NCBI RefSeq assembly: GCF_003852715.1
Contig: NZ_RIAV01000019.1
Location: 1-58,459, forward strand
Direction: 5' to 3'
Origin: Ectobacillus antri
GTDB taxonomy: Bacteria > Bacillota > Bacilli > Bacillales > Bacillaceae_G
DNA: 58,459 nucleotides
The position numbers and the translations under genes were made by a program. Within the stretch, counting starts at the first letter, position 1, and each line of letters begins with the position of its first letter. Under the pieces are notes generated by a model, which was not told the origin of the DNA, did no database searches, and saw only the letters and a list, made by a program, of their open reading frames with translations. This document shows, in pieces, positions 28,911-42,408 of the stretch.

Positions 28911-29330
28911 ATGCCTACTATTAACCAATTAGTTAGAAAAGGTCGTACTGATAAAGTATGGAAATCCAAATCACCAGCGTTGAACAAAGGTTTCAACTCT
29001 TTGAAGAAAAAATCAACTGATATCTCTGCACCACAAAAACGTGGCGTATGTACTCGTGTTGGTACAATGACTCCAAAGAAACCAAACTCCGCGTTGCGTA
29101 AATATGCTCGTGTGCGTTTGACAAATGGTATTGAGGTTACTGCTTACATTCCTGGTATCGGGCATAACTTACAAGAGCACAGCGTAGTACTAATTCGCGG
29201 TGGTCGTGTAAAGGACTTACCAGGGGTACGTTACCACATCGTTCGCGGTGCGCTTGACACAGCTGGTGTTAACAACCGTGCACAAGGTCGTTCTAAATAT
29301 GGTACTAAGAGACCAAAAGTTAAAAAATAA
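28911..29330 (+). CDS. rpsL: 30S ribosomal protein S12
   Basis: The start is ATG 28911 ([11 protein letters not shown]), giving 139 residues, preceded by AAGGGAGGACAAACC. The conserved loop [11 protein letters not shown] has the wild-type lysines, so no streptomycin-resistance change is visible. S12 sits at the decoding centre and monitors codon-anticodon pairing. The frame stays open upstream to 28806, but that part is leader and not family sequence. First gene of the str operon. Confidence 0.98.
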   Translation: MPTINQLVRKGRTDKVWKSKSPALNKGFNSLKKKSTDISAPQKRGVCTRVGTMTPKKPNSALRKYARVRLTNGIEVTAYIPGIGHNLQEHSVVLIRGGRVKDLPGVRYHIVRGALDTAGVNNRAQGRSKYGTKRPKVKK

Positions 29331-29347
29331 TAGACATTTTTCTTTGA

Positions 29348-29833
<486 letters not shown>

Positions 29834-29872
29834 GATTAAAATAATAATTGTATGCATTAAGCTAGTCTTGTC

Positions 29873-29920
29873 GTTCATGAAAAGTAGAGAGAGGGAGAAA
29901 TTCCTCTCTCTTCAATGAAC
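29873..29920 (+). promoter_or_regulatory. Long two-part hairpin between rpsG and fusA
   Basis: The outer arms GTTCAT (29873-29878) and ATGAAC (29915-29920) and the inner arms GAGAGAGG (29887-29894) and CCTCTCTC (29903-29910) are both perfect. No T run follows, so it is not a standard terminator. It may be a processing or regulatory element. Confidence 0.6.
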
Positions 29921-30030
29921 GTCCCTTTATATAAATTGGATGTTTTTGAGAATACTTACATACGACAAGCTAAATTTTTATGCTGCTATAAAAAATCTAA
30001 TTCCATTAAAGGAAGGAGAAAGAATACCAT

Positions 30031-32109
30031 ATGGCAAGAGAGTTCTCCTTAAGCAAAACTCGTAATATTGGTATCATGGCCCACATCGATGCTGGTAAAA
30101 CAACTACAACTGAACGTATTTTGTTTTACACAGGCCGTGTACACAAAATCGGTGAAGTGCACGAAGGTGCTGCAACGATGGACTGGATGGAGCAAGAGCA
30201 AGAGCGTGGTATTACAATCACGTCCGCTGCGACAACTGCTCAATGGAAAGGTCATCGCGTAAACATCATCGATACTCCAGGACACGTAGACTTCACAGTT
30301 GAAGTAGAGCGTTCCCTACGCGTACTTGATGGTGCAGTTGCTGTACTTGATGCACAATCCGGTGTAGAGCCTCAAACAGAGACTGTTTGGCGCCAAGCTA
30401 CAACTTACGGAGTACCACGTATCGTGTTCATCAACAAAATGGACAAGATCGGTGCTGATTTCCTATACTCTGTAGGTACTCTTCATGAGCGTTTGCAAGC
30501 AAATGCTCATCCAATCCAGTTACCAATTGGTGCGGAAGATCAATTTAAAGCAATCATTGACCTTGTAGAAATGAAAGCTCATTTCTATACAAATGATTTA
30601 GGTACTGACATTCAAGTGGGTGAAATCCCTGCTGAATATCAAGATAAAGCTGAAGAACTTCGCGGATCTCTAATCGAGGCACTTGCTGATCACGATGAAG
30701 AGTTGATGATGAAGTATCTTGAAGGCGAAGAAGTTACTGCTGAAGAATTAAAAGCTGCGATCCGTAAGGCTACGCTAAGCGTAAACTTCTTCCCAGTAGT
30801 TGCGGGTTCTGCCTTCAAAAACAAAGGCGTTCAGCTTATGCTTGATGCAGTAATTGACTACTTGCCATCTCCAGTTGACGTTGAGGCAATCAAAGGTATC
30901 GTTCCTGATACTGATGAAGAAGTTACACGTCCTGCTGATGACGAAGGTCCATTCTCTGCGTTGGCATTTAAAATCATGACTGACCCTTATGTTGGTAAGT
31001 TAACATTCTTCCGCGTTTACTCTGGTAAAGCAGAAGCTGGTTCTTACGTTGTTAACTCAACAAAAGGTAAACGTGAACGTCTAGGACGTATCCTACAAAT
31101 GCACGCAAACTCTCGTCAAGAGATTTCTGTATGTTACTCTGGTGACATCGCTGCTGCTGTAGGTTTAAAAGATACTACAACTGGTGACACTTTATGTGAT
31201 GAGAAAAATCAAGTAATCCTTGAGTCAATGACATTCCCAGAGCCAGTTATCTCTGTAGCTATCGAGCCGAAATCTAAAGCTGACCAAGATAAAATGGGTA
31301 CAGCTCTAGTGAAGCTTGCTGAAGAAGATCCTACATTCCGTGCTCATACTGACCAAGAGACTGGTCAAACAATCATCTCCGGTATGGGTGAGCTTCACCT
31401 TGACATCATCGTTGACCGTATGCGTCGCGAGTTCAAAGTTGAAGCTAACGTTGGTGCTCCTCAGGTTGCTTACCGTGAAACGTTCCGCGCTGCGGCTAAA
31501 GTTGAAGGTAAGTTCGCGCGTCAGTCTGGTGGTCGCGGTCAATTCGGTCACGTTTGGATTGAGTTCGAGCCTAACGAAGAGGGTGCAGGCTTCGTATTCG
31601 AAAACAAAATCGTGGGTGGGGTTGTTCCTCGTGAATATATCCCAGCTGTTGAAGCAGGTCTAAAAGACGCAATGCAAAACGGTGTAATAGCTGGTTATCC
31701 ACTAGTAGACGTTAAAGCTGCATTGGTTGACGGATCTTACCACGATGTTGACTCTTCTGAGATGGCGTTTAAGATCGCTGCGTCTATGGCACTTAAAGCT
31801 GCTGCTTCTAAGTGTAACCCAGCAATCCTTGAGCCGATGATGAAGGTTGAAGTTGTAATCCCTGATGAGTACCTAGGTGACATCATGGGTGACGTAACTT
31901 CTCGTCGCGGACGTGTAGAAGGTATGGAAGCACGCGGTAACGCACAAGTTGTACGCGCAATGGTTCCACTTTCTGAAATGTTTGGTTATGCGACATCTCT
32001 ACGTTCTAACACGCAAGGTCGCGGAACATTCTCCATGGTGTTTGATCACTACGAAGAAGTTCCACGTAGCATTGCTGAAGAAATCATAAAGAAAAATAAA
32101 GGACAATAA
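30031..32109 (+). CDS. fusA: Elongation factor G
   Basis: The 692-residue translational GTPase shows the G1 loop [15 protein letters not shown] (about 17-31), the switch [10 protein letters not shown] (82-89) and NKMD (136-139). Domains II to V follow, with the domain IV tip near residues 500-580. It drives translocation and, with RRF, ribosome recycling. The SD GGAAGGAG is 12 bases from the ATG, slightly long. It lies 197 bases after rpsG, a gap occupied by a long hairpin. Confidence 0.98.
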   Translation: MAREFSLSKTRNIGIMAHIDAGKTTTTERILFYTGRVHKIGEVHEGAATMDWMEQEQERGITITSAATTAQWKGHRVNIIDTPGHVDFTVEVERSLRVLDGAVAVLDAQSGVEPQTETVWRQATTYGVPRIVFINKMDKIGADFLYSVGTLHERLQANAHPIQLPIGAEDQFKAIIDLVEMKAHFYTNDLGTDIQVGEIPAEYQDKAEELRGSLIEALADHDEELMMKYLEGEEVTAEELKAAIRKATLSVNFFPVVAGSAFKNKGVQLMLDAVIDYLPSPVDVEAIKGIVPDTDEEVTRPADDEGPFSALAFKIMTDPYVGKLTFFRVYSGKAEAGSYVVNSTKGKRERLGRILQMHANSRQEISVCYSGDIAAAVGLKDTTTGDTLCDEKNQVILESMTFPEPVISVAIEPKSKADQDKMGTALVKLAEEDPTFRAHTDQETGQTIISGMGELHLDIIVDRMRREFKVEANVGAPQVAYRETFRAAAKVEGKFARQSGGRGQFGHVWIEFEPNEEGAGFVFENKIVGGVVPREYIPAVEAGLKDAMQNGVIAGYPLVDVKAALVDGSYHDVDSSEMAFKIAASMALKAAASKCNPAILEPMMKVEVVIPDEYLGDIMGDVTSRRGRVEGMEARGNAQVVRAMVPLSEMFGYATSLRSNTQGRGTFSMVFDHYEEVPRSIAEEIIKKNKGQ

Positions 32110-32151
32110 TTGATTTTTATCGATTGTTCAAGTATAACTACTATGTAAGCC

Positions 32152-32185
32152 TAGAAAGCGGACAGGCTTGCGCCACCGCTTTCTA
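32152..32185 (+). promoter_or_regulatory. Hairpin between fusA and tuf
   Basis: TAGAAAGCGG (32152-32161) pairs perfectly with CCGCTTTCTA (32176-32185) around a 14-base loop. No T run follows. It may stabilise or process the abundant tuf mRNA. Confidence 0.6.
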
Positions 32186-32229
32186 TCCTATATAAATTAA
32201 TTTTCTATATTATTAAGGAGGCTATTCTA

Positions 32230-33417
32230 ATGGCTAAAGCTAAATTCGAACGCTCTAAACCACACGTTAACATCGGTACAATCGGCCACGTTGACCATGG
32301 TAAAACAACTCTAACTGCTGCTATCACTACAGTTCTTGCAAAAACTGGTGGTGCTGAAGCACGTGCATACGATCAAATCGATGCTGCTCCAGAAGAAAGA
32401 GAGCGTGGTATCACAATCTCTACAGCTCACGTTGAGTACGAAACTGAAACTCGTCACTACGCACACGTTGACTGCCCAGGACACGCTGACTATGTTAAAA
32501 ACATGATTACTGGTGCTGCTCAAATGGACGGTGCTATCCTAGTAGTATCTGCTGCTGATGGCCCAATGCCACAAACTCGTGAGCACATCCTTCTTTCTCG
32601 CCAAGTAGGTGTTCCTTACATCGTTGTATTCTTAAACAAATGTGACATGGTTGACGACGAAGAATTGCTTGAACTAGTTGAAATGGAAGTACGTGACCTA
32701 TTGTCTGAGTACGATTTCCCAGGCGACGAGGTTCCTGTAATTAGAGGTTCTGCTCTTAAAGGTCTTGAAGGAGATCCTGAGTGGGAAGCTAAAATCATCG
32801 AGCTTATGGCTGAAGTTGATGCATACGTTCCAACTCCAGAGCGCGACACTGACAAGCCTTTCTTAATGCCAGTTGAGGATGTATTCTCAATCACTGGTCG
32901 TGGTACAGTAGCAACTGGCCGCGTTGAGCGTGGTATCGTTAAAGTTGGTGACGCAGTAGAAATCGTTGGTCTTGCTGAAGAAACTAAAAACACAACTGTA
33001 ACAGGTGTGGAAATGTTCCGTAAGCTTCTTGACCAAGCACAAGCTGGTGACAACATCGGTGCACTACTTCGTGGTATAGCTCGTGACGAAATCCAACGTG
33101 GACAAGTACTTGCTAAGCCAGGTTCTGTTAAACAACACACTAAATTCAAGTCTGAAATTTATGTTCTATCTAAAGAAGAAGGTGGACGTCACACTCCATT
33201 CTTCAACAACTACCGTCCACAGTTCTACTTCCGTACAACTGACGTAACTGGTATCATGCAGTTACCAGAAGGTACTGAAATGGTTATGCCTGGCGACAAC
33301 ATCGAAATGACAGTTGAGCTTATCGCTCCAATCGCTGTTGAAGAGGGAACTAAGTTCTCTATCCGCGAAGGTGGCCGTACAGTAGGTCACGGTGTAGTTG
33401 CTACAATCATCGAGTAA
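32230..33417 (+). CDS. tuf: Elongation factor Tu
   Basis: The 395-residue GTPase delivers aminoacyl-tRNA to the ribosome. The motifs GHVDHGKT (19-26), DCPGHADY (81-88) and NKCD (136-139) are intact, as is the effector loop with RGITIS near 60. TAAGGAGG precedes the ATG. Base composition favours highly translated codons, as expected for one of the most abundant proteins. A perfect palindromic terminator follows and ends the str operon. Confidence 0.99.
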   Translation: MAKAKFERSKPHVNIGTIGHVDHGKTTLTAAITTVLAKTGGAEARAYDQIDAAPEERERGITISTAHVEYETETRHYAHVDCPGHADYVKNMITGAAQMDGAILVVSAADGPMPQTREHILLSRQVGVPYIVVFLNKCDMVDDEELLELVEMEVRDLLSEYDFPGDEVPVIRGSALKGLEGDPEWEAKIIELMAEVDAYVPTPERDTDKPFLMPVEDVFSITGRGTVATGRVERGIVKVGDAVEIVGLAEETKNTTVTGVEMFRKLLDQAQAGDNIGALLRGIARDEIQRGQVLAKPGSVKQHTKFKSEIYVLSKEEGGRHTPFFNNYRPQFYFRTTDVTGIMQLPEGTEMVMPGDNIEMTVELIAPIAVEEGTKFSIREGGRTVGHGVVATIIE

Positions 33418-33425
33418 TTGATGAT

Positions 33426-33460
33426 AAAAAAGAATCCGGAAGCTTCCGGATTCTTTTTTT
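33426..33460 (+). terminator. Terminator of the str operon
   Basis: AAAAAGAATCCGGAAG is followed by its exact reverse complement and a run of seven T, forming a 16-bp stem. The 200 bases that follow (33461-33661) contain no gene that I can recognise; B. subtilis has ybaC here. Confidence 0.95.
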
Positions 33461-33661
33461 GTTACTATTTCTTTCTTTATTATAGAAGTAAGTTGCTTTT
33501 AGGTATCACAGTCTAAGTAAAAACAACTTTTCACCTATAATTTCATTTTGTACATGCAGCTGTTGAGGGGATAAATGTAATCATACACATTGTACTGTTC
33601 TCTCCCGTTCACATAGTATCGTTTTTACAAAATCTTCTTTTTCAAACAATAGTGTCGTCGC

Positions 33662-33690
33662 TTGAAATCCTATAAAACAAGATGTATAAT
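33662..33690 (+). promoter_or_regulatory. Upstream promoter P1 of the S10 superoperon
   Basis: TTGAAA (33662-33667) lies 17 bases before a perfect TATAAT (33685-33690). It is 66 bases upstream of a second promoter of similar quality. Confidence 0.8.
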
Positions 33691-33727
33691 GTGAAAAGTG
33701 CGGTTGATGAGCAGGAATAAATTATTC

Positions 33728-33756
33728 TTGCATATTGTCACTGGATAGTATATAAT
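33728..33756 (+). promoter_or_regulatory. Downstream promoter P2 of the S10 superoperon
   Basis: TTGCAT (33728-33733) lies 17 bases before a perfect TATAAT (33751-33756). Its transcript would begin near 33763, giving a leader of about 128 bases before rpsJ. Confidence 0.82.
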
Positions 33757-33758
33757 AG

Positions 33759-34199
<441 letters not shown>

Positions 34200-34232
34200 A
34201 TGAAAATTTAAACAATGCAGGAGGTGTGACTC

Positions 34233-34865
34233 ATGACCAAAGGAATCTTAGGAAGAAAGATCGGTATGACTCAAGTATTTGCTGAAAACGGCGAACTAAT
34301 TCCGGTAACTGTTATCGAAGCTACTCCAAACGTAGTTCTTCAAAAGAAAACTGCTGAAACTGACGGCTACAACGCAGTTCAGTTAGGGTTTGAAGATAAG
34401 CGTGAAAAGCTTGCTAACAAACCAGAACAAGGTCATGTTGCAAAAGCAAGTACTGCTCCTAAGCGCTTCATTCGCGAATTACGCGATGCAAACGTAGAAG
34501 AGTACGAAGTTGGTCAAGAGATTAAAGTAGAAACTTTCGCTGAAGGCGAAATTGTTGATGTAACAGGAACTTCTAAAGGTAAAGGATTCCAAGGTGTTAT
34601 TAAACGCCACGGACAATCTCGTGGACCTATGTCTCACGGTTCTCGTTACCATCGTCGTCCAGGTTCTATGGGACCTGTTGCTCCAAACCGCGTATTCAAA
34701 GGCAAAAAGCTTGCTGGACGTATGGGTGGAGATCAAGTTACTGTACAAAACCTTGAAATCGTTAAGGTTGATGCAGAACGCAACTTGCTTTTAGTAAAAG
34801 GAAACGTTCCTGGTGCTAAGAAATCACTAGTAGTGGTTCGTAGTGCTATTAAGGCTGGAAAATAA
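34233..34865 (+). CDS. rplC: 50S ribosomal protein L3
   Basis: This 210-residue protein opens with [15 protein letters not shown], the L3 signature. Its central extension, around [20 protein letters not shown] (about 118-137), reaches toward the peptidyl-transferase centre. It is an early assembly protein for 23S rRNA domains. The ATG at 34233 follows CAGGAGGTG. It lies 33 bases after rpsJ in the usual S10 order. Confidence 0.98.
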   Translation: MTKGILGRKIGMTQVFAENGELIPVTVIEATPNVVLQKKTAETDGYNAVQLGFEDKREKLANKPEQGHVAKASTAPKRFIRELRDANVEEYEVGQEIKVETFAEGEIVDVTGTSKGKGFQGVIKRHGQSRGPMSHGSRYHRRPGSMGPVAPNRVFKGKKLAGRMGGDQVTVQNLEIVKVDAERNLLLVKGNVPGAKKSLVVVRSAIKAGK

Positions 34866-34888
34866 TCATATAGAAAGGAGGACATCCA

Positions 34889-35512
34889 ATGCCAAAAGTA
34901 ACGTTATTTAACCAAACTGGATCTCAAGTTGGTGAAATCGAATTAGCAGATGCTATCTTCGGAATCCAACCAAATGAAGCTGTACTTTTTGATGCTGTAA
35001 TTATGCAACGTGCATCTTTGCGTCAAGGTACTCATAAAGTAAAAGGTCGTTCGGAAGTACGTGGTGGCGGTCGTAAGCCATGGCGTCAAAAAGGAACTGG
35101 ACGCGCTCGTCAAGGTTCTATCCGTTCTCCGCAATGGCGTGGTGGTGGTATCGTATTCGGTCCTACTCCAAGATCTTACGCTTACAAACTACCTAAAAAA
35201 GTTCGTCGTTTAGCTATTAAATCTGCATTGTCTACTAAGGTACTAGAGAACAACGTAATCGTTCTTGACAACCTAGCATTAAATGCTCCTAAGACAAAAG
35301 AAATGGTAGCTGTACTAAAAGGTTTGTCTGTTGAGAAGAAAGCTCTTATCGTAACAGCTGATTCAAACGAAGCAGTTACATTATCTGCTCGTAACATTCC
35401 TGGTGTAACAGTAATCACTGCTAGCAGCGTGAACGTATTAGACGTTCTACATCATGATAAATTGATCATGACTAAAGCGGCAGTGGAAAAAGTAGAGGAG
35501 GTGCTTGCATAA
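34889..35512 (+). CDS. rplD: 50S ribosomal protein L4
   Basis: The 207-residue protein has the extended, Arg/Gly-rich loop ([20 protein letters not shown], about 54-73) that lines the peptide exit tunnel and affects macrolide response; no insertion or change is obvious. In E. coli L4 also represses the S10 operon, but no matching leader mechanism is established for Bacillus. AAAGGAGGACATCC precedes the ATG. Its stop overlaps the rplW start (TAATG). Confidence 0.98.
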   Translation: MPKVTLFNQTGSQVGEIELADAIFGIQPNEAVLFDAVIMQRASLRQGTHKVKGRSEVRGGGRKPWRQKGTGRARQGSIRSPQWRGGGIVFGPTPRSYAYKLPKKVRRLAIKSALSTKVLENNVIVLDNLALNAPKTKEMVAVLKGLSVEKKALIVTADSNEAVTLSARNIPGVTVITASSVNVLDVLHHDKLIMTKAAVEKVEEVLA

Positions 35513-35802
35513 TGAGAGATCCTCGTGATATCATTAAGCGCCCGGTTATCACTGAACGTTCTATGGAAATGATGGCTGAAAAAAAATACACGTTTGACGT
35601 TGATGTAAAAGCTAACAAAACTGAAGTTAAAGATGCTATTGAAGCAATCTTTGGCGTAAAAGTTGAAAAAGTAAACATCATGAACTACAAGCCAAAGTTC
35701 CGTCGTGTAGGTCGCTACTCTGGTCTAACTAACCGTCGTAGAAAAGCTATCGTTAAATTAACAGCCGACAGCAAAGAAATCGAAATCTTCGAAGGCGTTT
35801 AA
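35512..35802 (+). CDS. rplW: 50S ribosomal protein L23
   Basis: The 96-residue protein starts [18 protein letters not shown], with the KRPVITE block typical of L23. It sits at the exit of the peptide tunnel and docks trigger factor and SRP. The ATG overlaps the rplD stop codon by one base, and GAGGAGGTGC lies within rplD upstream, so coupling is expected. Length is normal. Confidence 0.98.
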   Translation: MRDPRDIIKRPVITERSMEMMAEKKYTFDVDVKANKTEVKDAIEAIFGVKVEKVNIMNYKPKFRRVGRYSGLTNRRRKAIVKLTADSKEIEIFEGV

Positions 35803-35829
35803 TTCTTATAGAGAAGGAGGGAAACCAAG

Positions 35830-36660
35830 ATGGCAATTAAAAAGTACAAACCAACTACAAACGGTCGTCGTGGTATGACAGTTTCTGATTTCGCTGAAAT
35901 CACTACTGACAAACCAGAAAAATCTTTGCTTGCTCCTTTGAGCAAAAAAGCTGGCCGTAACAACCAAGGTAAAATTACTGTACGTCACCAAGGTGGCGGA
36001 CATAAGCGTCAATACCGTATCATCGACTTTAAGCGTAATAAAGATGGAATTCCAGGACGCGTTGCTACGATCGAGTACGATCCAAACCGTTCTGCGAATA
36101 TCGCTTTGATTAACTACGTTGATGGTGAAAAGCGTTATATCCTTGCTCCTAAAAACCTTCAAGTAGGTATGGAGATTATGTCTGGTCCTGATGCCGACAT
36201 TAAAGTAGGTAACGCACTTCCACTTGCAAACATGCCTGTAGGTACATTGATCCACAACATCGAGCTTAAGCCTGGTAAAGGTGGACAATTAGTACGTTCT
36301 GCTGGTTCTTCCGCGCAAGTATTAGGTAAAGAAGGAAAATACGTACTAGTACGTTTAACTTCCGGTGAAGTACGTTTGATCTTAGCTACTTGCCGTGCTA
36401 CAGTAGGTCAAGTAGGTAATGAGCAACACGAACTTATTAAAATTGGTAAAGCAGGTCGCTCTCGTTGGTTAGGTAAACGCCCTACAGTTCGTGGTTCTGT
36501 AATGAACCCAGTTGATCACCCACACGGTGGTGGTGAAGGTCGTTCTCCAATTGGACGTAAGTCTCCAATGAGCCCATGGGGTAAACCGACTCTTGGCTTT
36601 AAAACTCGTAAGAAGAATAAAGCTTCTGACAAGTTCATCGTTCGTCGTCGTAAAAAATAA
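35830..36660 (+). CDS. rplB: 50S ribosomal protein L2
   Basis: This 276-residue protein carries the C-terminal [20 protein letters not shown] block (about 222-241) with the conserved histidine near the peptidyl-transferase centre. L2 binds 23S rRNA at the subunit interface. The start ATG follows AGAAGGAGGG. It is 57 bases before rpsS, the widest gap in this part of the operon, and that gap holds a perfect hairpin. Confidence 0.98.
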   Translation: MAIKKYKPTTNGRRGMTVSDFAEITTDKPEKSLLAPLSKKAGRNNQGKITVRHQGGGHKRQYRIIDFKRNKDGIPGRVATIEYDPNRSANIALINYVDGEKRYILAPKNLQVGMEIMSGPDADIKVGNALPLANMPVGTLIHNIELKPGKGGQLVRSAGSSAQVLGKEGKYVLVRLTSGEVRLILATCRATVGQVGNEQHELIKIGKAGRSRWLGKRPTVRGSVMNPVDHPHGGGEGRSPIGRKSPMSPWGKPTLGFKTRKKNKASDKFIVRRRKK

Positions 36661-36996
<336 letters not shown>

Positions 36997-37013
36997 TGAG
37001 AGGAGGCACTCCA

Positions 37014-37355
37014 ATGCAAGCTAAAGCAATCGCAAGAACAGTTCGTATTGCTCCTCGTAAGGTTCGTCTAGTATTAGATTTAATTCGAGGAAAGCAAGTT
37101 GGTGAAGCAATCGCAATTCTTCGCCACACACCAAAAACTGCTTCTCCAGTTGTAGAAAAGCTTTTGAAGTCTGCAATTGCAAACGCAGAACATAACTATG
37201 AAATGGATCCGAACAATCTAGTTGTTAGCGCAACTTTTGCTGATGAAGGTCCAACATTGAAACGTTTCCGTCCACGTGCTATGGGACGTGCAAGCCAAAT
37301 CAACAAACGCACTAGCCACATCACAATCGTGGTATCAGAAAAGAAGGAGGGATAA
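37014..37355 (+). CDS. rplV: 50S ribosomal protein L22
   Basis: The start is ATG 37014 ([16 protein letters not shown]), giving 113 residues; AGAGGAGGCACTCC lies just upstream, while the earlier ATG at 36996 includes this SD. The tunnel-lining hairpin ([20 protein letters not shown], about 74-93) has no insertion or deletion of the type linked to macrolide resistance. L22 contacts all 23S domains. The stop lies three bases before rpsC. Confidence 0.98.
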   Translation: MQAKAIARTVRIAPRKVRLVLDLIRGKQVGEAIAILRHTPKTASPVVEKLLKSAIANAEHNYEMDPNNLVVSATFADEGPTLKRFRPRAMGRASQINKRTSHITIVVSEKKEG

Positions 37356-37358
37356 TCC

Positions 37359-38645
<1,287 letters not shown>

Positions 38646-38667
38646 AAATTGAGGGGAGGTTTGCATT

Positions 38668-38931
38668 GTGAGCGAACGTAACCAACGTAAAGTTTATACT
38701 GGACGCGTAGTGTCTGATAAAATGGACAAAACGATCACAGTTTTAGTTGAAACTTACAAAAACCATTCTTTATATGGTAAGCGTGTTAAGTACTCTAAGA
38801 AGTACAAAGCACATGATGAGCAAAACCAAGCAAAAGTTGGCGATATCGTTAAAATTATGGAAACTCGTCCGCTTTCTGCGACTAAGCGTTTCCGTTTAGT
38901 TGAAATCGTTGAAGAAGCTGTTATTATTTAA
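38668..38931 (+). CDS. rpsQ: 30S ribosomal protein S17
   Basis: The 87-residue OB-fold protein starts at GTG 38668 ([20 protein letters not shown]) behind GAGGGGAGG. The blocks [11 protein letters not shown] and [16 protein letters not shown] are typical. S17 is a primary binder of 16S rRNA in the 5-prime domain. It lies 22 bases after rpmC. The family match and length leave little doubt. Confidence 0.97.
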   Translation: MSERNQRKVYTGRVVSDKMDKTITVLVETYKNHSLYGKRVKYSKKYKAHDEQNQAKVGDIVKIMETRPLSATKRFRLVEIVEEAVII

Positions 38932-38976
38932 TAGACGAATCGGATAAATGAGAAATCCGAAGGGAGGTTTCATAGC

Positions 38977-39345
38977 ATGATTCAACAAGAATCTCGTTTG
39001 AAAGTTGCTGACAACTCTGGCGCACGTGAACTATTAACAATTAAAGTTTTAGGTGGTTCCGGCCGTAAGTACGCTAACATCGGCGATATCATCGTTGCTA
39101 CGGTAAAACAAGCAACACCAGGTGGCGTTGTTAAAAAAGGTGATGTTGTTAAAGCTGTAGTTGTACGTACGAAGAGCGGTATGCGTCGTAAAGACGGATC
39201 TTACATCCGTTTTGATGAAAATGCAGCGGTAATTATCAAAGAAGACAAGAGCCCTCGTGGTACTCGTATCTTCGGACCAGTTGCTCGTGAATTGCGTGAT
39301 AGCAACTTCATGAAAATCGTTTCTTTAGCTCCAGAAGTTCTATAA
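38977..39345 (+). CDS. rplN: 50S ribosomal protein L14
   Basis: The 122-residue protein begins [20 protein letters not shown], as is standard for L14. [20 protein letters not shown] (about 53-72) is a further family block. It forms inter-subunit bridge B8 with 16S rRNA and binds L19. AAGGGAGG precedes the ATG. It opens the spc part of the superoperon. Confidence 0.98.
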   Translation: MIQQESRLKVADNSGARELLTIKVLGGSGRKYANIGDIIVATVKQATPGGVVKKGDVVKAVVVRTKSGMRRKDGSYIRFDENAAVIIKEDKSPRGTRIFGPVARELRDSNFMKIVSLAPEVL

Positions 39346-39383
39346 TTTGAGGTATTGCCTTTCTAAGGAGGTGCACAAGTAAG

Positions 39384-39695
39384 ATGCATGTTAAAAAAGG
39401 TGACAAAGTTCAAGTAATCACTGGTAAAGACAAAGGAAAACAAGGTGTTATCCTTGCTTCTTTCCCTAAACAAAACCGTGTTATTGTTGAGGGTGTTAAC
39501 ATTGTAAAAAAACACTCCAAGCCGTCCCAATTGAATCCACAAGGTGGAATCGTAACGAAGGAAGCACCTATCCATGTATCTAATGTTATGGCATTAGATC
39601 CAAAAACAGGTGAGCCTACTCGTGTAGGATACAAATTCGTTGACGGTAAAAAAGTTCGCGTTGCGAAAAAATCAGGTGAATCTTTAGATAAATAA
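39384..39695 (+). CDS. rplX: 50S ribosomal protein L24
   Basis: The 103-residue protein begins with a KOW motif ([20 protein letters not shown], residues 4-23). L24 starts 50S assembly by binding the 5-prime end of 23S rRNA and lies near the tunnel exit. TAAGGAGGTG is 11 bases upstream of the ATG. It ends 25 bases before rplE. Length and motifs are normal. Confidence 0.98.
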   Translation: MHVKKGDKVQVITGKDKGKQGVILASFPKQNRVIVEGVNIVKKHSKPSQLNPQGGIVTKEAPIHVSNVMALDPKTGEPTRVGYKFVDGKKVRVAKKSGESLDK

Positions 39696-39720
39696 TTCTT
39701 TTCGAAAGGAGGTCCCTTCA

Positions 39721-40260
39721 TTGAATCGCCTTAAAGAGAAATTCCAAAAAGAAATTACTCCTGCTCTAATGAGCAAGTTTAGCTATAAATCTGTAATGCA
39801 AGTACCTAAGCTTGAGAAGATCGTTATTAACATGGGTATCGGTGATGCTGTTCAAAACTCTAAAGCATTGGACAATGCAGTAGAAGAGTTGGCTGCTATT
39901 ACAGGTCAAAAGCCTGTAGTAACTCGTGCTAAGAAATCAATCGCTGGTTTCCGTCTTCGTGAAGGTATGCCAATCGGTGCGAAAGTTACACTTCGTGGCG
40001 AAAAAATGTATGAGTTCCTAGATAAACTAATCGCAGTATCTTTACCACGTGTTCGTGACTTCCGTGGTATCTCTAAGAAGTCCTTCGACGGTCGCGGTAA
40101 CTATACTCTAGGTGTTAAAGAGCAGTTAATCTTCCCGGAAATTGATTATGATAAAGTAAGCAAAGTCCGCGGTATGGATATCGTAATTGTAACAACTGCT
40201 AACACGGACGAAGAAGCTCGTGAACTTTTAACACAATTCGGTATGCCATTCCAAAAATAA
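39721..40260 (+). CDS. rplE: 50S ribosomal protein L5
   Basis: The 179-residue protein starts at TTG 39721 ([12 protein letters not shown]), eight bases after AAAGGAGG, as in B. subtilis. Family blocks include [20 protein letters not shown] (about 30-49) and [20 protein letters not shown] (about 110-129). L5 binds 5S rRNA with L18 and touches P-site tRNA. Use of TTG may tune its expression. Identification is certain. Confidence 0.98.
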   Translation: MNRLKEKFQKEITPALMSKFSYKSVMQVPKLEKIVINMGIGDAVQNSKALDNAVEELAAITGQKPVVTRAKKSIAGFRLREGMPIGAKVTLRGEKMYEFLDKLIAVSLPRVRDFRGISKKSFDGRGNYTLGVKEQLIFPEIDYDKVSKVRGMDIVIVTTANTDEEARELLTQFGMPFQK

Positions 40261-40479
<219 letters not shown>

Positions 40480-40508
40480 TACCCGAAAATGGGAAGGAGG
40501 TAAAACAA

Positions 40509-40907
40509 ATGGTGATGACAGATCCAATTGCAGATATGCTTACTCGCATCCGTAATGCGAACATGGTACGTCACGATAAATTAGAAGTTCCTGCTTCTAA
40601 AATCAAGAAAGAAATTGCAGAAATCTTAAAGCGTGAAGGTTTCGTTCGCGACGTAGAATTGATCGAGGATAACAAACAAGGTATTCTTCGTATCTTCTTG
40701 AAATACGGTCCAAATAACGAGCGTGTTATTACAGGACTAAAACGCATCAGTAAGCCTGGCTTACGTGTATATGCAAAATCTGATGAAGTACCACGTGTAC
40801 TTAACGGACTAGGTATCGCGATCGTTTCTACATCTAAAGGTGTTATGACTGACAAAGAAGCTCGTCAAGCACAAACAGGTGGAGAAGTAGTAGCGTACGT
40901 TTGGTAA
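40509..40907 (+). CDS. rpsH: 30S ribosomal protein S8
   Basis: The 132-residue protein starts [20 protein letters not shown], the common S8 opening, after GGAAGGAGGT. The C-terminal block [20 protein letters not shown] is typical. S8 binds the central domain of 16S rRNA. In E. coli it represses the spc operon at the rplE mRNA; no equivalent site was identified here. Confidence 0.98.
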   Translation: MVMTDPIADMLTRIRNANMVRHDKLEVPASKIKKEIAEILKREGFVRDVELIEDNKQGILRIFLKYGPNNERVITGLKRISKPGLRVYAKSDEVPRVLNGLGIAIVSTSKGVMTDKEARQAQTGGEVVAYVW

Positions 40908-40933
40908 TATCGAAACGAACGGAGGTGTGACAA

Positions 40934-41473
40934 ATGTCTCGTATTGGTAAAAAGATTCTTGAAATCCCTGCAGGCGTTACAGTTACTGTTAGCGAAAACA
41001 ACACAGTAACAGTTAAAGGTCCTAAAGGTGAATTGTCTCGTACATTCAACGCAGCTATTGCTGTTAAGATTGAAGATAACATTTTAACTGTTGAGCGTCC
41101 TTCTGATCAAAAAGAACACCGCGCTCTTCACGGTACAACTCGTGCTTTAATCGGCAACATGGTTGAAGGTGTAACAAATGGCTTCCAACGTAGCCTTGAG
41201 TTAATCGGGGTTGGTTACCGTGCGCAAAAGCAAGGTAACAAGCTTGTATTGAACGTAGGTTACTCTCATCCAGTTGAGATCACGCCTGAAGCAGGTATTG
41301 AAATCGAAGTTCCTTCAAACACAAAGATCGTCGTAAAAGGTATCGATAAACAACGTGTTGGTGAATTGGCTGCTAACATCCGTGCAGTACGTGCTCCAGA
41401 GCCTTACAAAGGCAAAGGTATTCGCTACGAAGGCGAAAATGTACGTCGTAAAGAAGGTAAAACAGCTAAGTAA
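40934..41473 (+). CDS. rplF: 50S ribosomal protein L6
   Basis: The 179-residue protein has two L6 repeats. It starts [20 protein letters not shown] and ends with the [20 protein letters not shown] block. L6 sits near the sarcin-ricin loop and the GTPase centre. CGGAGGTG precedes the ATG. It lies 26 bases after rpsH and 31 before rplR. Confidence 0.98.
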   Translation: MSRIGKKILEIPAGVTVTVSENNTVTVKGPKGELSRTFNAAIAVKIEDNILTVERPSDQKEHRALHGTTRALIGNMVEGVTNGFQRSLELIGVGYRAQKQGNKLVLNVGYSHPVEITPEAGIEIEVPSNTKIVVKGIDKQRVGELAANIRAVRAPEPYKGKGIRYEGENVRRKEGKTAK

Positions 41474-41504
41474 GCCCATTAGGTGAAAGAAAGGAGTGAC
41501 ATCA

Positions 41505-41867
41505 ATGATCACTAAACCTGATAAAAATGTGGTTCGTAAGAAAAGACATGCACGTGTACGCGCAAAGCTTACAGGTACGGCACAACGTCCTCGTTTAAAC
41601 GTATTCCGTTCTAATCAACACATTTACGCTCAAGTAATTGACGATGTGAAGGGTGTAACTTTGGTAAGTGCATCTACTCTTGATAAAGAACTTTCTCTTG
41701 AAGGTACTGGCAACATTTCTGCTGCTACAAAAGTAGGCGAGTTAGTTGCAAAGCGTGCTGTTGAGAAAGGTATTAAAGAAGTAGTATTCGATCGCGGTGG
41801 TTACCTATACCATGGTCGTGTTAAAGCTTTAGCTGAAGCTGCTCGTGAAGCTGGATTACAATTTTAA
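41505..41867 (+). CDS. rplR: 50S ribosomal protein L18
   Basis: The start is ATG 41505 ([20 protein letters not shown]), giving 120 residues, behind AAAGGAGTG; the GTG at 41496 overlaps that SD. L18 is a 5S rRNA-binding protein that attaches the 5S particle to the 50S subunit. The block [20 protein letters not shown] (about 28-47) is typical. Position between rplF and rpsE is canonical. Confidence 0.97.
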   Translation: MITKPDKNVVRKKRHARVRAKLTGTAQRPRLNVFRSNQHIYAQVIDDVKGVTLVSASTLDKELSLEGTGNISAATKVGELVAKRAVEKGIKEVVFDRGGYLYHGRVKALAEAAREAGLQF

Positions 41868-41888
41868 TGGTCAAAGGAGGGAAAACAG

Positions 41889-42389
41889 ATGCGTCGCATT
41901 GACCCAAGCAAATTAGAACTTGAAGAACGTGTAGTAACGATTAACCGTGTTGCAAAGGTTGTTAAAGGTGGACGTCGTTTCCGCTTTGCAGCATTGGTTG
42001 TAGTTGGAGACAAAAATGGTCATGTTGGATTCGGAACAGGTAAAGCACAAGAAGTACCTGATGCGATTCGCAAGGCTATCGAAGATGCGAAGAAAAACTT
42101 GATTCGCGTACCTCTAGTTGGTACAACAATTCCACACTCAGTGTTAGGTCTTTTCGGAGCTGGTGAAGTATTCTTGAAGCCTGCTTCTGAGGGTACTGGA
42201 GTTATCGCAGGTGGTCCTGTTCGTGCGGTACTTGAGCTTGCTGGTGTACAAGATATTCTTTCTAAATCTTTAGGCTCTAACACACCAATCAACATGGTTC
42301 GCGCTACAATGAACGGATTAAGCCAATTAAAGCGTGCTGAAGATGTAGCGAAATTGCGTGGTAAAACTGTAGAAGAGCTACTAGGCTAA
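41889..42389 (+). CDS. rpsE: 30S ribosomal protein S5
   Basis: The 166-residue protein contains a dsRNA-binding-like N-terminal domain ([20 protein letters not shown], about 15-34) including the VKGGR loop where spectinomycin-resistance changes occur; it reads as wild type. The C-terminal domain carries [20 protein letters not shown]5 helps fidelity and mRNA entry. AAAGGAGGG precedes the ATG. Confidence 0.98.
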   Translation: MRRIDPSKLELEERVVTINRVAKVVKGGRRFRFAALVVVGDKNGHVGFGTGKAQEVPDAIRKAIEDAKKNLIRVPLVGTTIPHSVLGLFGAGEVFLKPASEGTGVIAGGPVRAVLELAGVQDILSKSLGSNTPINMVRATMNGLSQLKRAEDVAKLRGKTVEELLG

Positions 42390-42408
42390 GAAGAAGGAGG
42401 GAAAACAC

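Noticed and set aside
32616-33149. 177-residue open frame on the minus strand inside tuf
   Set aside because: It is antisense to a highly conserved gene with biased codons, which often leaves the opposite frame open. It has no SD and no recognisable domain.
35806-36288. 160-residue open frame on the minus strand inside rplB
   Set aside because: Shadow of rplB codon bias. Composition rich in Thr, Arg and Ser, no family resemblance.
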